From Liolophura sinensis (taxonomy: Eukaryota > Mollusca > Polyplacophora > Chitonida > Chitonidae): a DNA stretch of 64,000 nucleotides. Under the pieces are notes generated by a model, which was not told where the DNA came from, did not search any database, and was given only the letters and a program-made list of their open reading frames with translations. Location of the stretch: assembly GCF_032854445.1 (NCBI RefSeq), contig NC_088302.1, forward strand, positions 47,776,521-47,840,520. The letters are read 5' to 3'. Within the stretch, counting starts at the first letter, position 1. Each line of letters begins with the position of its first letter. Positions 25,245-37,100 of the stretch are shown piece by piece. Made by a program: the position numbers and the translations under genes.

Positions 25245-25345
25245 TCAGGGAGTTAACATGGAAAGACCCTGGTGTTTCAGGGAGTTAACATGGAAAGAGA
25301 CTGGTGTTTCAGGGAGTTAACATGGAAAGAGACTGGTGTTTCAGA
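25245..25345. repeat. 32-bp minisatellite, three copies
   Basis: TTTCAGGGAGTTAACATGGA plus AAGAGACTGGTG, three times. Confidence 0.9.
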
Positions 25346-25349
25346 TTAA

Positions 25350-26365
25350 TATAAATCTTGGAAAGAAAACATTGCACGGTGCGGTACCATAAATATACTG
25401 TTCGCGTCATAGGTGTTAAAACCACCTGTCGGGACACAATGTAAATGCTTGTTTGTTTGTTTATTTGTTTGTTTGAGGGTTACCGTCAACATTGCAAGGA
25501 CATTTCTTTTATTAGAGTCCCTGTATTCAGCTGTCTCTATTGGTGGAAGGAAAATGCACTTACAGTACTTTATTTAATTCATACTGTTTAACTCCATAAG
25601 CCTGGTTTCAACACCAAGAAGTCATTGCCTCGGGCGACGTCATAATTATTCACGAACAAGTCTGAAGTGGCGTGCTCAGTAATGGGCGTGAAATGTAATT
25701 AGTTTTACAATAGCTGCACCAACTTGCTGTTGCAGCAGAACAATTTCCACTCAGTAACACAGATACAATACTGTTTCAGCGAATAGACTACATTGTATTT
25801 TTTATAACAGAATTTCCTAACTCTAAAACCATACTACATGCACTGTGAGATAATATACTACAAGACAGGGAATACAATTCATTTTAGAGTGTTATGTAAT
25901 ACTAAAACGTGCGAACAATGTCAAATATGGCGGTGTCAGAAATAAGGTTTAAATACAAGTCGACAGCTGTTTAGCTAACTTGTGCTTTTGACTATACAAG
26001 GCTTATGAAGTTTAACATAATAAATTAGAAAAATGACGTACTTCTAGCACATCGTTGTGTAGAGCTTGTGTTGTTACGTGTCACTGGCTCAAGGCAATTT
26101 TGGTTGCAAGTAGGACTGATTTTACAGACAGCTGAATACAGGCGACTCGCTAGAAGAACTAGACTGTAGTATGCCTGGATTACGCCGGTCTCAATGCGTA
26201 TTTATGATACTACCGCGTTGGAATTCTCGGTATACACCAGAGCTTAGGACTCCAGTTCATTCGCGTCGTTATTTGGCATACGCGTGCGCTTAGGACCCGA
26301 CATAAAGATCGAGCTGAGTCGAACTGAGCTTAAGACCTCATTTATGCCGAGCTAGACACCCTGAT
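25350..26365. other. No recognised gene
   Basis: A (TTTG)n-like run near 25446-25472; otherwise nothing. Upstream region of GALNT exon 1A. Confidence 0.5.
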
Positions 26366-26370
26366 AAAAT

Positions 26371-26500
26371 GTCTAACTCAGAGTACAGCGCACCTATGAC
26401 GTCCAACTCAGAGTACAGCGTACCTATGACGTCCAACTCAGAGTACAGTGCACCTATGACGTCCAACTCAGAGTACAGCGCACCTATGATCCCCACTCAA
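26371..26500. repeat. 30-bp minisatellite upstream of GALNT exon 1A
   Basis: TCCAACTCAGAGTACAGCGC plus ACCTATGACG, about 4.5 copies, near-identical, 640 bp before the exon 1A ATG. A frame reads SNSEYSAPMT repeats, but 30 is a multiple of 3 so this is expected by chance. Confidence 0.9.
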
Positions 26501-27139
26501 TGCATCGTGCACCTTTCACGTCCCATTCTGTGTTCAGTGCACCTATCCTGTACAAAGAACGTAAAGATTCTAGGATTTCAAATATCTGATTCTTACGTAC
26601 ATGTATGTCCTTAGTATGGTTGAAATGCATGGGCTTGTCCCGATTATGGTAGTAAAGTTTGAAGTGCAGCATGCCAACGACATGTCCTGAATCAGCCGTG
26701 CTTGTAGTGTATGACAACGGTCTGCTCTTGTTTTATGAAAGACAAATTGCCCCTTTTCTGCTGCGTTCCAGAGCCATTAAAAAACGCTTAGAGGATTTCT
26801 TTTGCGTAGTCTAGTTTGTGCGTCATAAGGCTTTTGGTGCGGAATGGTTGGATTGCTTGTTGTTTTAAGGCTTTTCCAAGCCACAAAAAGTGGCCTAATT
26901 TTTACTGCACGGATTCTTTGGCGAAAATTTTTTTCTGTCATGCTTGCCTTCTTGACTGCTTAATCATGGAGAACCTCCGTACCGAGTGCAGCTTTAGCGT
27001 CTATAACTGGTTTTCTACTTAACCGAGAAATGCACGAGTTGACGGGTGAGGCTGCCGTGTGAACCTAACTACCGCCCACCATAAAGTTTACAATGCTAGC
27101 ACGTCTTCGACGCAACTGTCGGGCGGATGTAACAAAGCA

Positions 27140-27645
27140 ATGCGTCTGCCAAGTCGATATTTCGCCTTGCTGTTCCTTTTGTTTACATTCTTTGTCACGA
27201 CGTTGATGTTGTTATTGTATGGTAAAAGAATCGGCGATACTCAACGAGCGATAGTTGTGTTTCCCTCACCAAAACACAACAAACTTCCGGGTAACGCCAT
27301 TATTCGTCACAATTTCTCCACTGGTACTCATGCACTTAAACAATCTCTGATCGGCCTTGACGTTTACAGCAATGGCCAAGGGAGATCTTCACGTGTTAAA
27401 CCACGAACCATCTCTGCTGAAAAATACAGATCAGACCCAAGGGAGCTCACCGGAAACTCCCTTATTGACAAATATGGTGAAAATGACCCTCAGGGGCCGG
27501 GTGAGTACGGTAACCCTGTACAGGTGACCGTGGATAGAAAAAAACGACGACTCTTTTATCGGCTAAAAGTCAAATTTAACGTGAACACTTTTGCCAGTGA
27601 CTTGGTGGCGTTGAACAGGATGTTACCTGATGCACGACCAAAAGG
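27140..27645 (+). CDS. GALNT gene 1, candidate first coding exon 1A
   Basis: The frame is open from 27059, but the first ATG is at 27140 ([15 protein letters not shown]), giving a short basic tail followed at once by a membrane segment, as expected for a type II Golgi enzyme. The stem follows, and the exon closes with [20 protein letters not shown] before a strong donor (AAAGG|GTAAGT) in phase 2. Exon 1B ends with the homologous [18 protein letters not shown] in the same phase. A shared stretch [14 protein letters not shown] (1A) and [14 protein letters not shown] (1B) confirms homology. Exon length from the ATG is 506 bp, identical to 1B. No other plus-strand GALNT exon occurs before 1B, so it most likely joins exon 2 at 42679 from its own promoter. 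It could instead be an orphan exon left from a partial duplication. Confidence 0.8.
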
Positions 27646-30600
27646 GTAAGTTGATCAACTGACTACAGTAGACTGGTTTAACATATGTCTGGTTCGTGAA
27701 TGTCTCTAGCCATGGTAGAAGTTTGTAGCTATGGCAGAAATATGTATTGCTCCCTCAGAAGTCTTTTCCACGACATTGGCTTTTTCCGCCTTGAATGTGT
27801 TTGCGCAGTCAAAACCTATACTTAAGGATTATCATGATCTAGATAATCATCATCATCATCATCATACAATCGACTACACAGAGAATTACGTTTTACTAAA
27901 GTTCACAATTTAAGTCGCAATTTAAATCCTAAATTAAAACTTATTACATGTGACCTTTTCAGAAATTCATACTTATTATGTGTCGGTTGGTAGAACATTA
28001 GATTCAAGATTTGCGACTTAAAACTTGGTAGGCCTATAATGAAATGCCCTCTTGCACCAGCTCGCAGGTATGTTCCTCGTGATCTTCGTGAGACATGTTT
28101 CAAGCCTTGGAACCCTTGTCAAACACATCTCTATAAATCATATTTTTGGGATTGTGATATCGTGTAAGAATGCTGAAAGAACTAAAATGAGGCGAGTCAA
28201 ACCAAGGCAATGACAAAAGTCTGATACTAATAATTGTATTGGTGAAATACGGCCACGTGACATTTCCGTTTCCGCAAGAGGTTCTCCATCTGTACATATT
28301 GAAGTCGCCACTTGATTTGCCAGCATAGTGTTAACTTAATGGCATTACGTTCGTATGGTATTGTTTTTGGTATAATATTCAATATCTACATGTCAGGGGG
28401 TCATGAAAGATGTTGCGAGCTGTATTAGAGCTGTATAATGTGGTAGCATATATATTTAGTACTAGCCATTTAAAAATAATGTACAGTATTCCACGCCTGC
28501 ACCAGTCTTTCAACATTGAATGTCAACGTAGGCTTTTTATAACTCGCTCTAATGAGCGAGCGAACGCAAGTCCATCATAACTGCCAGATAAGAATGTGTT
28601 TCGCCTTGTACACGGTTCAAATTTCTCCTCCCCACGTGCACTAGTTACCAGGGTGATAGAATAGGCATGCGCTCTGGCCCGAGATAAGCGCCTATATCAT
28701 ATAGTGGATCTCGGTGCTGTAAACAGGCCGGAAAAAACACATGCACTTTTCCAACAGATCAGACCTAATTTCACCTACGCCACAGCTGGTGAATAAAACA
28801 CTCTCACTAATTTACATGCAATCACTCACTTAATGGAGCGGCCAGGAAGGGAAAAAATGACAATAATCTTGCAATTTCCTGTGTGGTCATGGCAACCTTT
28901 TCATTTTAAAACACTCAAGACAAGTGATCTATCTGTCATTCTAAAGTGACTGCCGTCCATGTTAAATTTATTTCTTTACTTACTACCTGCAATCATGTCC
29001 TCAATATGACTTGTGCCGATGCGCCTAAACAAGGTCATCAGGGCTGTGGTGAAAGTAACTCATTGAAAACCTATGTTGAACGCTCTCTTTGTCAAGTTAT
29101 TGCCTCAGCAATTGTGCCATTATTTTCGAAACACTAATATGGAGAAGTGTACAGTTGTAATCTCTATCCAGTTGACGTTGTCCTTGACTGTTGCCATTAT
29201 CATCAACATCGCCTCCACCACCATAGTCGTTTTCATCATTGTCGTCGTCGCCACGACATCGTCTCATGTAAAACAACGATAACGCTAAAGCCGAAACGGA
29301 GAAAAGTGTGAACAAGATTCACGTGTGTCTTTGATTTTTCTGGGATTTATTGATTTATTGATGTTTAGTGTTTAGTGATGTTTTTCGCCGACGATAGCTC
29401 CCTGCTAAAATCCATCGTTAATGATTAACCTACTCAGCTGCAGTTTAAGGTTTAACCTAAAGTTGTAAATGCTAGTCATAGATACATAGATTGTATGATC
29501 CTATCATGTAACATATAAACAGATGTGCGCCAAAACAGTGAGCCAGTCACGTGGCACATTGGTTGGTATACAGTGGTAATTAGCAGCAAACCTCTGAACA
29601 CATATGGCCGTCATGATATCAAATTGTGTCGTGGTGGTGGTAGATAAACACGCGTGCAGCGTAGGTGTATCTTTCTTATCGAGGAAACGAGGTGTTATGA
29701 AGATTAAAGTCTGTTTGTGTACACATATATATATACCTCTATATGAATTCAATCTTACTGGTACATACATATGTATATGTATAGAGACACTATATCATAG
29801 CTGGGAATATTGGATTAAACGGCATTTCAGATTTTCCATTTACCTGTCAGACATTTTTGTTAATAAATAATTGCAGTCTCGGGTAAGCGCATATGCCTTG
29901 ACTATGGGCACATGTATCTATAGCCTTGAAACAAATCTTCATATCTGAATGACGTCATGAAGCAAACCCAAGGCTATGAGTGAGTTAGAGAGTGAGTGAG
30001 TGAGTGAGCGCTTGGGGTTTAACGTCGTACTTAACAACTTAGGTGTGACTCGACCCAGGATTGACCCTGGATCTACCGCTCCCGAAGCGGACGCTCTACC
30101 AACTGTGTTAGCAGCCCCTAGGCTATATAAGGATGCCCCGAATAAACCACCGAGCTTTGGCAAGTTATTGGCAAACATTCCCACGTGTGACGAATATGCA
30201 CACCGTATTTGGTGGAAGACCGTCGTCGATCACCTATTGTCACCAAGGCCGCAGAAAGCAAAGAGAGCGGGAGAATCTATAGGTTCCTTCTCCAAGGACG
30301 GGTATGAACCCGTATCTTGATCGTGTGTCTTAGCGATGAGGAGGAAATCGCCTTTAACCATTAGACTACTGTCCGCTGCCTTTTACCAAATACGAAATAT
30401 AGTGCATATGACACGTGGGGAAGTTCGTCAGCGACTTGACAAAAGCGAACGGTTTCATTCGTGCTCTCCGGTTTCCTCTATCCGCACAAAATGACCGCTG
30501 TCGTGTAGGCGAAGTGAGTCTTAAGTACTACCTTAAACCCATGACAGGTAAAGGAATAAATACATTATGACGTTGCACGTATAGAAATGACTTTTGTATC

Positions 30601-33600
30601 TTGAAAGAAAGATTTATCTCCACTTAACATATGACTACGTGTGAACGAAGTCTTACATTTTATTTATTTACTAGAATGATTACGAATATAACAGAATTGA
30701 CGTATAAAAGAGGGATTAACCATTTATTAAGATTTATTTTCCACTCAACACATTAGCGTAAAACGTTGTCTATATTGACTCCATCAGATGATGAGATGGG
30801 TTTGCGTATCTTCTTGTCATCCGCATTTAGATGTTTCATCTACTTGGGATCATTTACTACCAAACGCCAGCAGGAAAGAGTGTCCGTGTACAGAATGACT
30901 GGTAGTCCCGCAAAACTACATACCCTCTTGCATTACCTTACGTCATGGGTGGACAATCCTGCAAACCGGGGGGAACGTGCAAGAATTCCCAGATACGGTC
31001 CACTGAACGCATGCCGGTAACGCAAGACAGGGGAACTCCTACCAATGTATCAATGTGTGGAGTTTTACATGTCACTAACAAAGGGCAATTTTTTTTACAG
31101 AGAGTTGGATATAGACAAGTTAAAAGAAACAGACAATAGTTTAAACCCATCCTGATCATCATCGCCATATATGTGCAATACTGCCTATGACCGTTATATG
31201 AATGTTCAAACCGTATAACGTCGCCTGCCACCGCTACAAGCCCGTTTCTACTTGAGTAATGTCTGCGCGCTCCACCGTTACATCAATGCCCAGATTGTGT
31301 AACGCTGCCTGCCACCGCTACATGAATACCCAAACTGTGTAACGCTGTCTACCAACCGCTACATCAATGCTCAAACTGTGTAACGCTGCCTGCCGCCGCT
31401 ATATGAGAACCCAGACTGTGTAACGCTTCCTGCTACCGCTACATCAATGCTCAAACTGTGTAACACCGCCCGCCATCGCTACAGGAATGCTTAAACTGTG
31501 TAACGCTGCCTGCCACCGCTACATGAGTGCTTAAACTGTGTAACGCCGCCTGCCACCGCTACATGAGTGTTCAAACTGTGTAACGCTGCCTGCCACCGCT
31601 ACATGAATGCCCAAACCCTGTGACCTCCGACTGCCTCTACTACACCTCTACCACCGCTACATGAATGCTTAAACTGTGTAACGCCACCTGCCACCGCTAC
31701 ACGAGTGTCCAAACTGTGTAATGCTGCCTGCCACCGCTACATGAATGCTCAAACTGTGTAACGCTGCCTGCCACCGCTACATGAATGCCTAACTTGAGTA
31801 ACGTCGCGCTCCACCGCTATATGAATGTCCACACTGTATAACGCTGCTTGCCATCGTTCTATGAATGCCGTGTGAAACTCCGTCAGCAAAAACTAATAAA
31901 CAGATTTCTCGCACAGAGACCTAATCCACGAAGCTATTGCTGGGAAGTGTGCTGTGGTTAACTACTGATTCATTTCCTTAATAAAACAAGATTTATTATA
32001 GTCTGGGTTTACAAAAGTCTAGGCTCGAGTCGGTCGAGAGACGAATTTGATCGGAGTGGGTGGAATTTATGGATCTTTGACGACGAAGCAAAGACTAAGC
32101 AAATCCAAGTCTGACAGGCCTTGTACTGCGCTGTCCCGTCTGACTGTTCCGCAATATCAGCTTTCTAATAGAGCAACGGGAAATTTGATCTTTTCCTGTA
32201 AAAATGAAAAAAAAAAATAAAGGCCTCGCCCCAAATTGGTTGTTGGTGTGGAAATAGTAATGGAGCGGAAGGCGGAAAGAGCGAGCAAATTACTCACGTC
32301 TCCTTCCGCCGTCTTCCACGCGATGGTCTTCGGCAACGACGCTGTAGCTGGTGGAATCGATGCTCGACAGAGCCAGAAATGTGTAAAATAGGTTATTGGA
32401 GAGTGATCATTGAACAAACCCGCATCGGCAATATAGAGTGGGCATTCTACGACAACTCCAGCAGGCTGGCATAATATTATTGCCTGTGCCACGAATGTTC
32501 TACGACTAACAACTAACAACGCTGGCTGTTGGCCTATAACACTTCGATGATGGGTGAAATTCTACCTCTAGGGCACAATTAGAGGACTTCCATGCCAAGG
32601 TGAAGAAAAGCAATGATTGAGCACAAAGCCAGTGCTCTGTCATACCACGACATGATCACCTGGCCGTGCTACAGCGATCCCCCCTTTCTCCAGTTGACTG
32701 CGTACCTGTTCTGTGTTAAAGGGCTAACACAGGTGGACCAGCCGGGCACGCGCCAAACAGGTAAGATATAAATAATACACGAGTGATTGAACAGTCATGA
32801 ATAATATCTATATAGCCTTAAATGTGACACGAGTTACCTTTAAGGCTAACAAGCGCACCTATAGGAAGATATAAAACAGTGGTGTTTTCACTTATTTACT
32901 ATGTAAATATATTCTATGCCCATGATCGACCTTGGTTTCAAATTACAGGCGCCCTGGATAGACAATGTTTCTATTATGCAATGAATGCACTCACAATGCT
33001 ATTGCTGCCCACTAGATTGTGATCACGTTCGGACAGAGAGCGCTACAGTTGTATAGCTAACGACCAACTGTGGATGTAAGACATCTGACGTGTTCAGGCA
33101 GGTCTAGAATCAGCCATACCTCCTATAAACCCACCTCACAAAATCAGCTAGTACAAGTGATAGCTAAGTATCATAGTAACTCAATAGTCCGCATTTATGC
33201 ATGATAAAAAAAATGAGGTCGAGCCGGAAAGGACACTTGGCACGAAAGCGTCCTTTGTGGAAAACCCGGTTTCATTTCAGCGGGATATACATATAGCTCG
33301 ATTTATATAGACATTTTCTATACTGCCTGTAGATGAGGTGACTGAAAAAACTAGAGTTTTGAACCGGCGACTGCGAAGTCTTTCAAGATCACAATGCGAT
33401 AGGCGGACGGAGCTGACTGACGTGGAATTTGATGCGACAACAAGGTGAAGTACTTACCTTTAAATGACGGCGCCTATTTGTTTTCGAACAGGCTATGAGT
33501 GTCAGTAGAAATCTGTTTTGAACTTGGAAATTGTATCGCTTTAAGTACAAAAATCTCCATGGTCATGTAAAAAAATGTCTTTCGCAGAAATCTGCCAGCC

Positions 33601-34069
33601 CCTTAGTGTAAAACGAGAAGACTGTATAGCCCAATGCAACCTCGCCTAATAATCAGTCCATGTTATCCTGTACAATGTGGCGTTAACATTTAATCTGAGA
33701 CTGTAACTAAAGGATTATCTTTCCATGCTTGTGTCTATGTGTAAAGTGAACAACAAAGAAGCTATATAAAATAAATAGTATGAACATCTCAATTCAATGC
33801 TGTGCACAGCAAACTTGGCACATAGAGATCAGGGAAATAACTGTCGTGTATAAATGTTATATACTGACCATCCCTACATCAGAGTTACTCTACTTATTTA
33901 TTTGACTGGTTCATCCCACCATAATGCTGGCGTATGAGTGAAATATTCTTGAATATGGCGTTAAACACCAATGAAATAAATAAATGAATAAATGCTTGAT
34001 TAGTGTTTTACGCCGAATAAACTCAAGAATATTTCGCTTAGCATTATGGTGGGAGGTTTATCCTCACTT

Positions 34070-34166
<97 letters not shown>

Positions 34167-37100
34167 TACACTACAACATGAGGTCCATGGAGTTTATCAG
34201 GCAGATAGCGGATCTATACGTGTAGTTATATAAATTTATATATAATATATAGGTCAGGTATGTTGTATAGAGCCTACACATCAAACACTGTTTCAAGTCA
34301 TGTAATGATCCTTAAACGGCTTATATATGCACAATAAATATTCTACAGACTTCTACTAACCGTTGATATTTAAGTCCCTATGTACCAAGCTTGCAGTGGT
34401 GAATACCTGAGACTAAAATGATAGGGTACCGCTACGACTTAACTCAGACAAGCACTGGATCTTCCACATTAGTGGCCTGTCAATAAGTGGTTGAATAAGG
34501 GTCTATATTAAACAGATGTTTGTTTATAAAGACAAACATATGACAGTTGAATTGTGCGATTCTGTATTGGTACTATGAAGTTAACGGTGACGTCTAATAA
34601 TTTGCAATTCACATCACTGCATTTTTTTTACCTAATTCTATTTAAACCACGGTAAAGTTAAAGCATTTACATAAACAGTTAGAATAATACGCTGAGGTAA
34701 AGGGACAAGAGGCCGTATTTCACCGGCTACGTGTGACCATTTGCCAGCTCTCACAATGTCGTCGCTACGCTGGTTTCACTCTTTCTGCTGTACGTCTTTA
34801 ATGGGAGACTCGAGCACAAGCTTCAGAGAAGGTCCAAATGACAGTAGAACGCACTGTTTTCTTCTGTGACGTTGCGGTGTGTGTGTACTTCATATATGTT
34901 ATATGAGCACACATACACAAATAATTGTGACGTAATAAAAGGAAGAATAACTGATGACCACTTCTCTCTTGTGTGTTACCGGCTTTGTTTCTTATTTGTA
35001 TTATTTCTTACATACCTTTGTCTTTGGGAGTTAGTGTTAAACGTTGTTTTGGAAATGGATCTTGTGATTATCGACTTGGAACGCCTTTTACGGACTACGT
35101 ATGGTATATTAATGTCGGACTTGACGCTTAGATTTACATCTTCCAGGACTGTTTTGATACAGAGAATGAGTATTACGAGTATACCAATTAAATGGCTACA
35201 AGCGCCTGTCCTTGTAGCATGTATTCTAGCTGTAATATGCGTCGTTGTTGTTGAAAAACAAGACAAGTGACGAAGACTCTCGGCAAATGAACAATCAACA
35301 CAATTCACATGCTACATGGCCAAATCATCTCATAAACATTTGTCCATTAATAAGGACGTGGTGTTAAGTTGTGCCAAACATGAAATAAACTTGATTTAAT
35401 AAATTTTGGCTAATTGTGGACGAAAACATACCATGCTTTCTGATAATGGTACACAGTGTAACAGTCGCGAAGAGCGAGCGTGTGCCAATCGGCATTTTCG
35501 GTGACGTCGCCTGCTTTGGAGTAGTAACGTGAGAACGGCTTTCAGCTGTTGCTCCTTCATCTCCACAGGTGGAGCGCCACGTTTCACGTAACTACGCAAA
35601 GACTGATGACGTCGCATGTACAACGCTCACACTGTGCGCATGTGCAGCGTCGGTCTTTTCACCCGTTTCTTACACTCCCTTGTATCATGCAAGTCAGTGT
35701 AAAATTAAAATTTACTTAAAGTAAAGCTTAAATACACAAGTTATTTTCTGCGACATTTACATCTGACCTATGTTAAAGGATACATGAAACGCTTTGGTTT
35801 TATGTCTTAACGTGCAGATTATGACGAGTAATAACATATAACCGTACAAACAAATTCTGGGAGTAAAAATGGCTTCAGAGTAAAGTTTTCTTTAGGCCCC
35901 AGCGGCCAGTTCGAAAATTAGTAGCTTGCAGCGGTGACGTCAACGATGATCACTGTTTAAAAAGAACTCTTTGCGGGACACACCGAATGGTGGCGGGAGT
36001 GTGGGTAGCAGATCGAATCGGGCGGGTGTTGACCAGAGGGGGCGCTATGCTGGCCCGAAGAAGCCATGCAGTATCTGTGTTCATGTCACCTTGCCTACAC
36101 TGTATCGACACCGTTCACCGGGCTCGAGACACTTCGGGTGGTGTTCACCAAGTTCCGAGCAAGATCAACAATGACGTAATTCCGAAAAAAAAAACCGACC
36201 GATGACGGAAAATATGCATAATACAGAAGTATAAAAATACCACCAAAATAATTTTTTTAGCAAAAATTCAGGGGCATAATTCTGTCCATTTGGCATAGAA
36301 ACATAATATTTGTTTTAGAGTTCCGTATCATGTATCCTTTGATATGGAGAATTGGAAGATTAACTATTGGTGGCATGGACTCGTTCAGCACCCTCGTACT
36401 TCGCACGGTACAGTACTGCTACAATAGGGAAGACGTCACATAACAAGGGCAGGGGCCTGGGATATGGCTATATAGTACCTCTACACAAAACAGAGGAAGT
36501 ACTTCGGCTTGCTGATAGTGCTTCACGATTGTAATTATTTATCTGTTTTGTGAACCATGCCCCATAGCTTTATAAGCCTTCAGCCCTTTCTGTCAGTGTA
36601 CTTGTATAGCCCTTTCTGTCAGTGTATTTGTATCTAATCCATCGATTCTATACATACACAGGAACTATGAGACGCTACCACGCTCTCCCGTGACGCGAAC
36701 ACACACACGGCGACTCCGTCCTGGAACACATTCTAACGATGAGAGTCAAAGTTCGGAGTGTGTTCTTCGGACTGCTCTCAGTGTTCGTCGCTCTATGTGT
36801 CCTGCAGGCCCTTCAGTCTTTGGATCTTCTTCACGTTGGCAAGACCTCGGATTTACATCGGGACACTGACCGCCTGGACGGAATATTGGTGGGTCGCAGC
36901 ACAGGATTGGTGTCCTTCCGATTGTTAACTAACAACAGCGGACATCTTCGAGGGCGCACAGGTCTCAAGGACTTTCACCGTCAAGGGAAACCTTTCAAAG
37001 AAAATGTTGTTAAAGTATCCGCTGTAGACTTCAGGGGGGATCCCAACCTTATCACCGGAAATCGCCTCATAGACGATTACGGTAAAAATGATATCGCTCG

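Noticed and set aside
26369-26614. Frame with SNSEYSAPMT repeats
   Set aside because: A 30-bp minisatellite keeps any frame open; no signal peptide, splice sites or neighbours support a protein.
30296-30395. Possible true tRNA gene on the minus strand
   Set aside because: A and B boxes are present but no acceptor stem closes around them, and the flank continues as SINE sequence.
31240-31865. CRISPR-like array
   Set aside because: Units are contiguous with no unique spacers and the DNA is clearly animal; it is a minisatellite.
32157-32519. 120-residue minus-strand frame
   Set aside because: No domain, no splice context and no homology to the neighbouring genes; treated as chance.
34866-35308. 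Overlapping frames on both strands, each with hydrophobic stretches
   Set aside because: The minus frame has no ATG and a stop just upstream; the plus frame has no splice or family support. Hydrophobicity on both strands fits composition bias.
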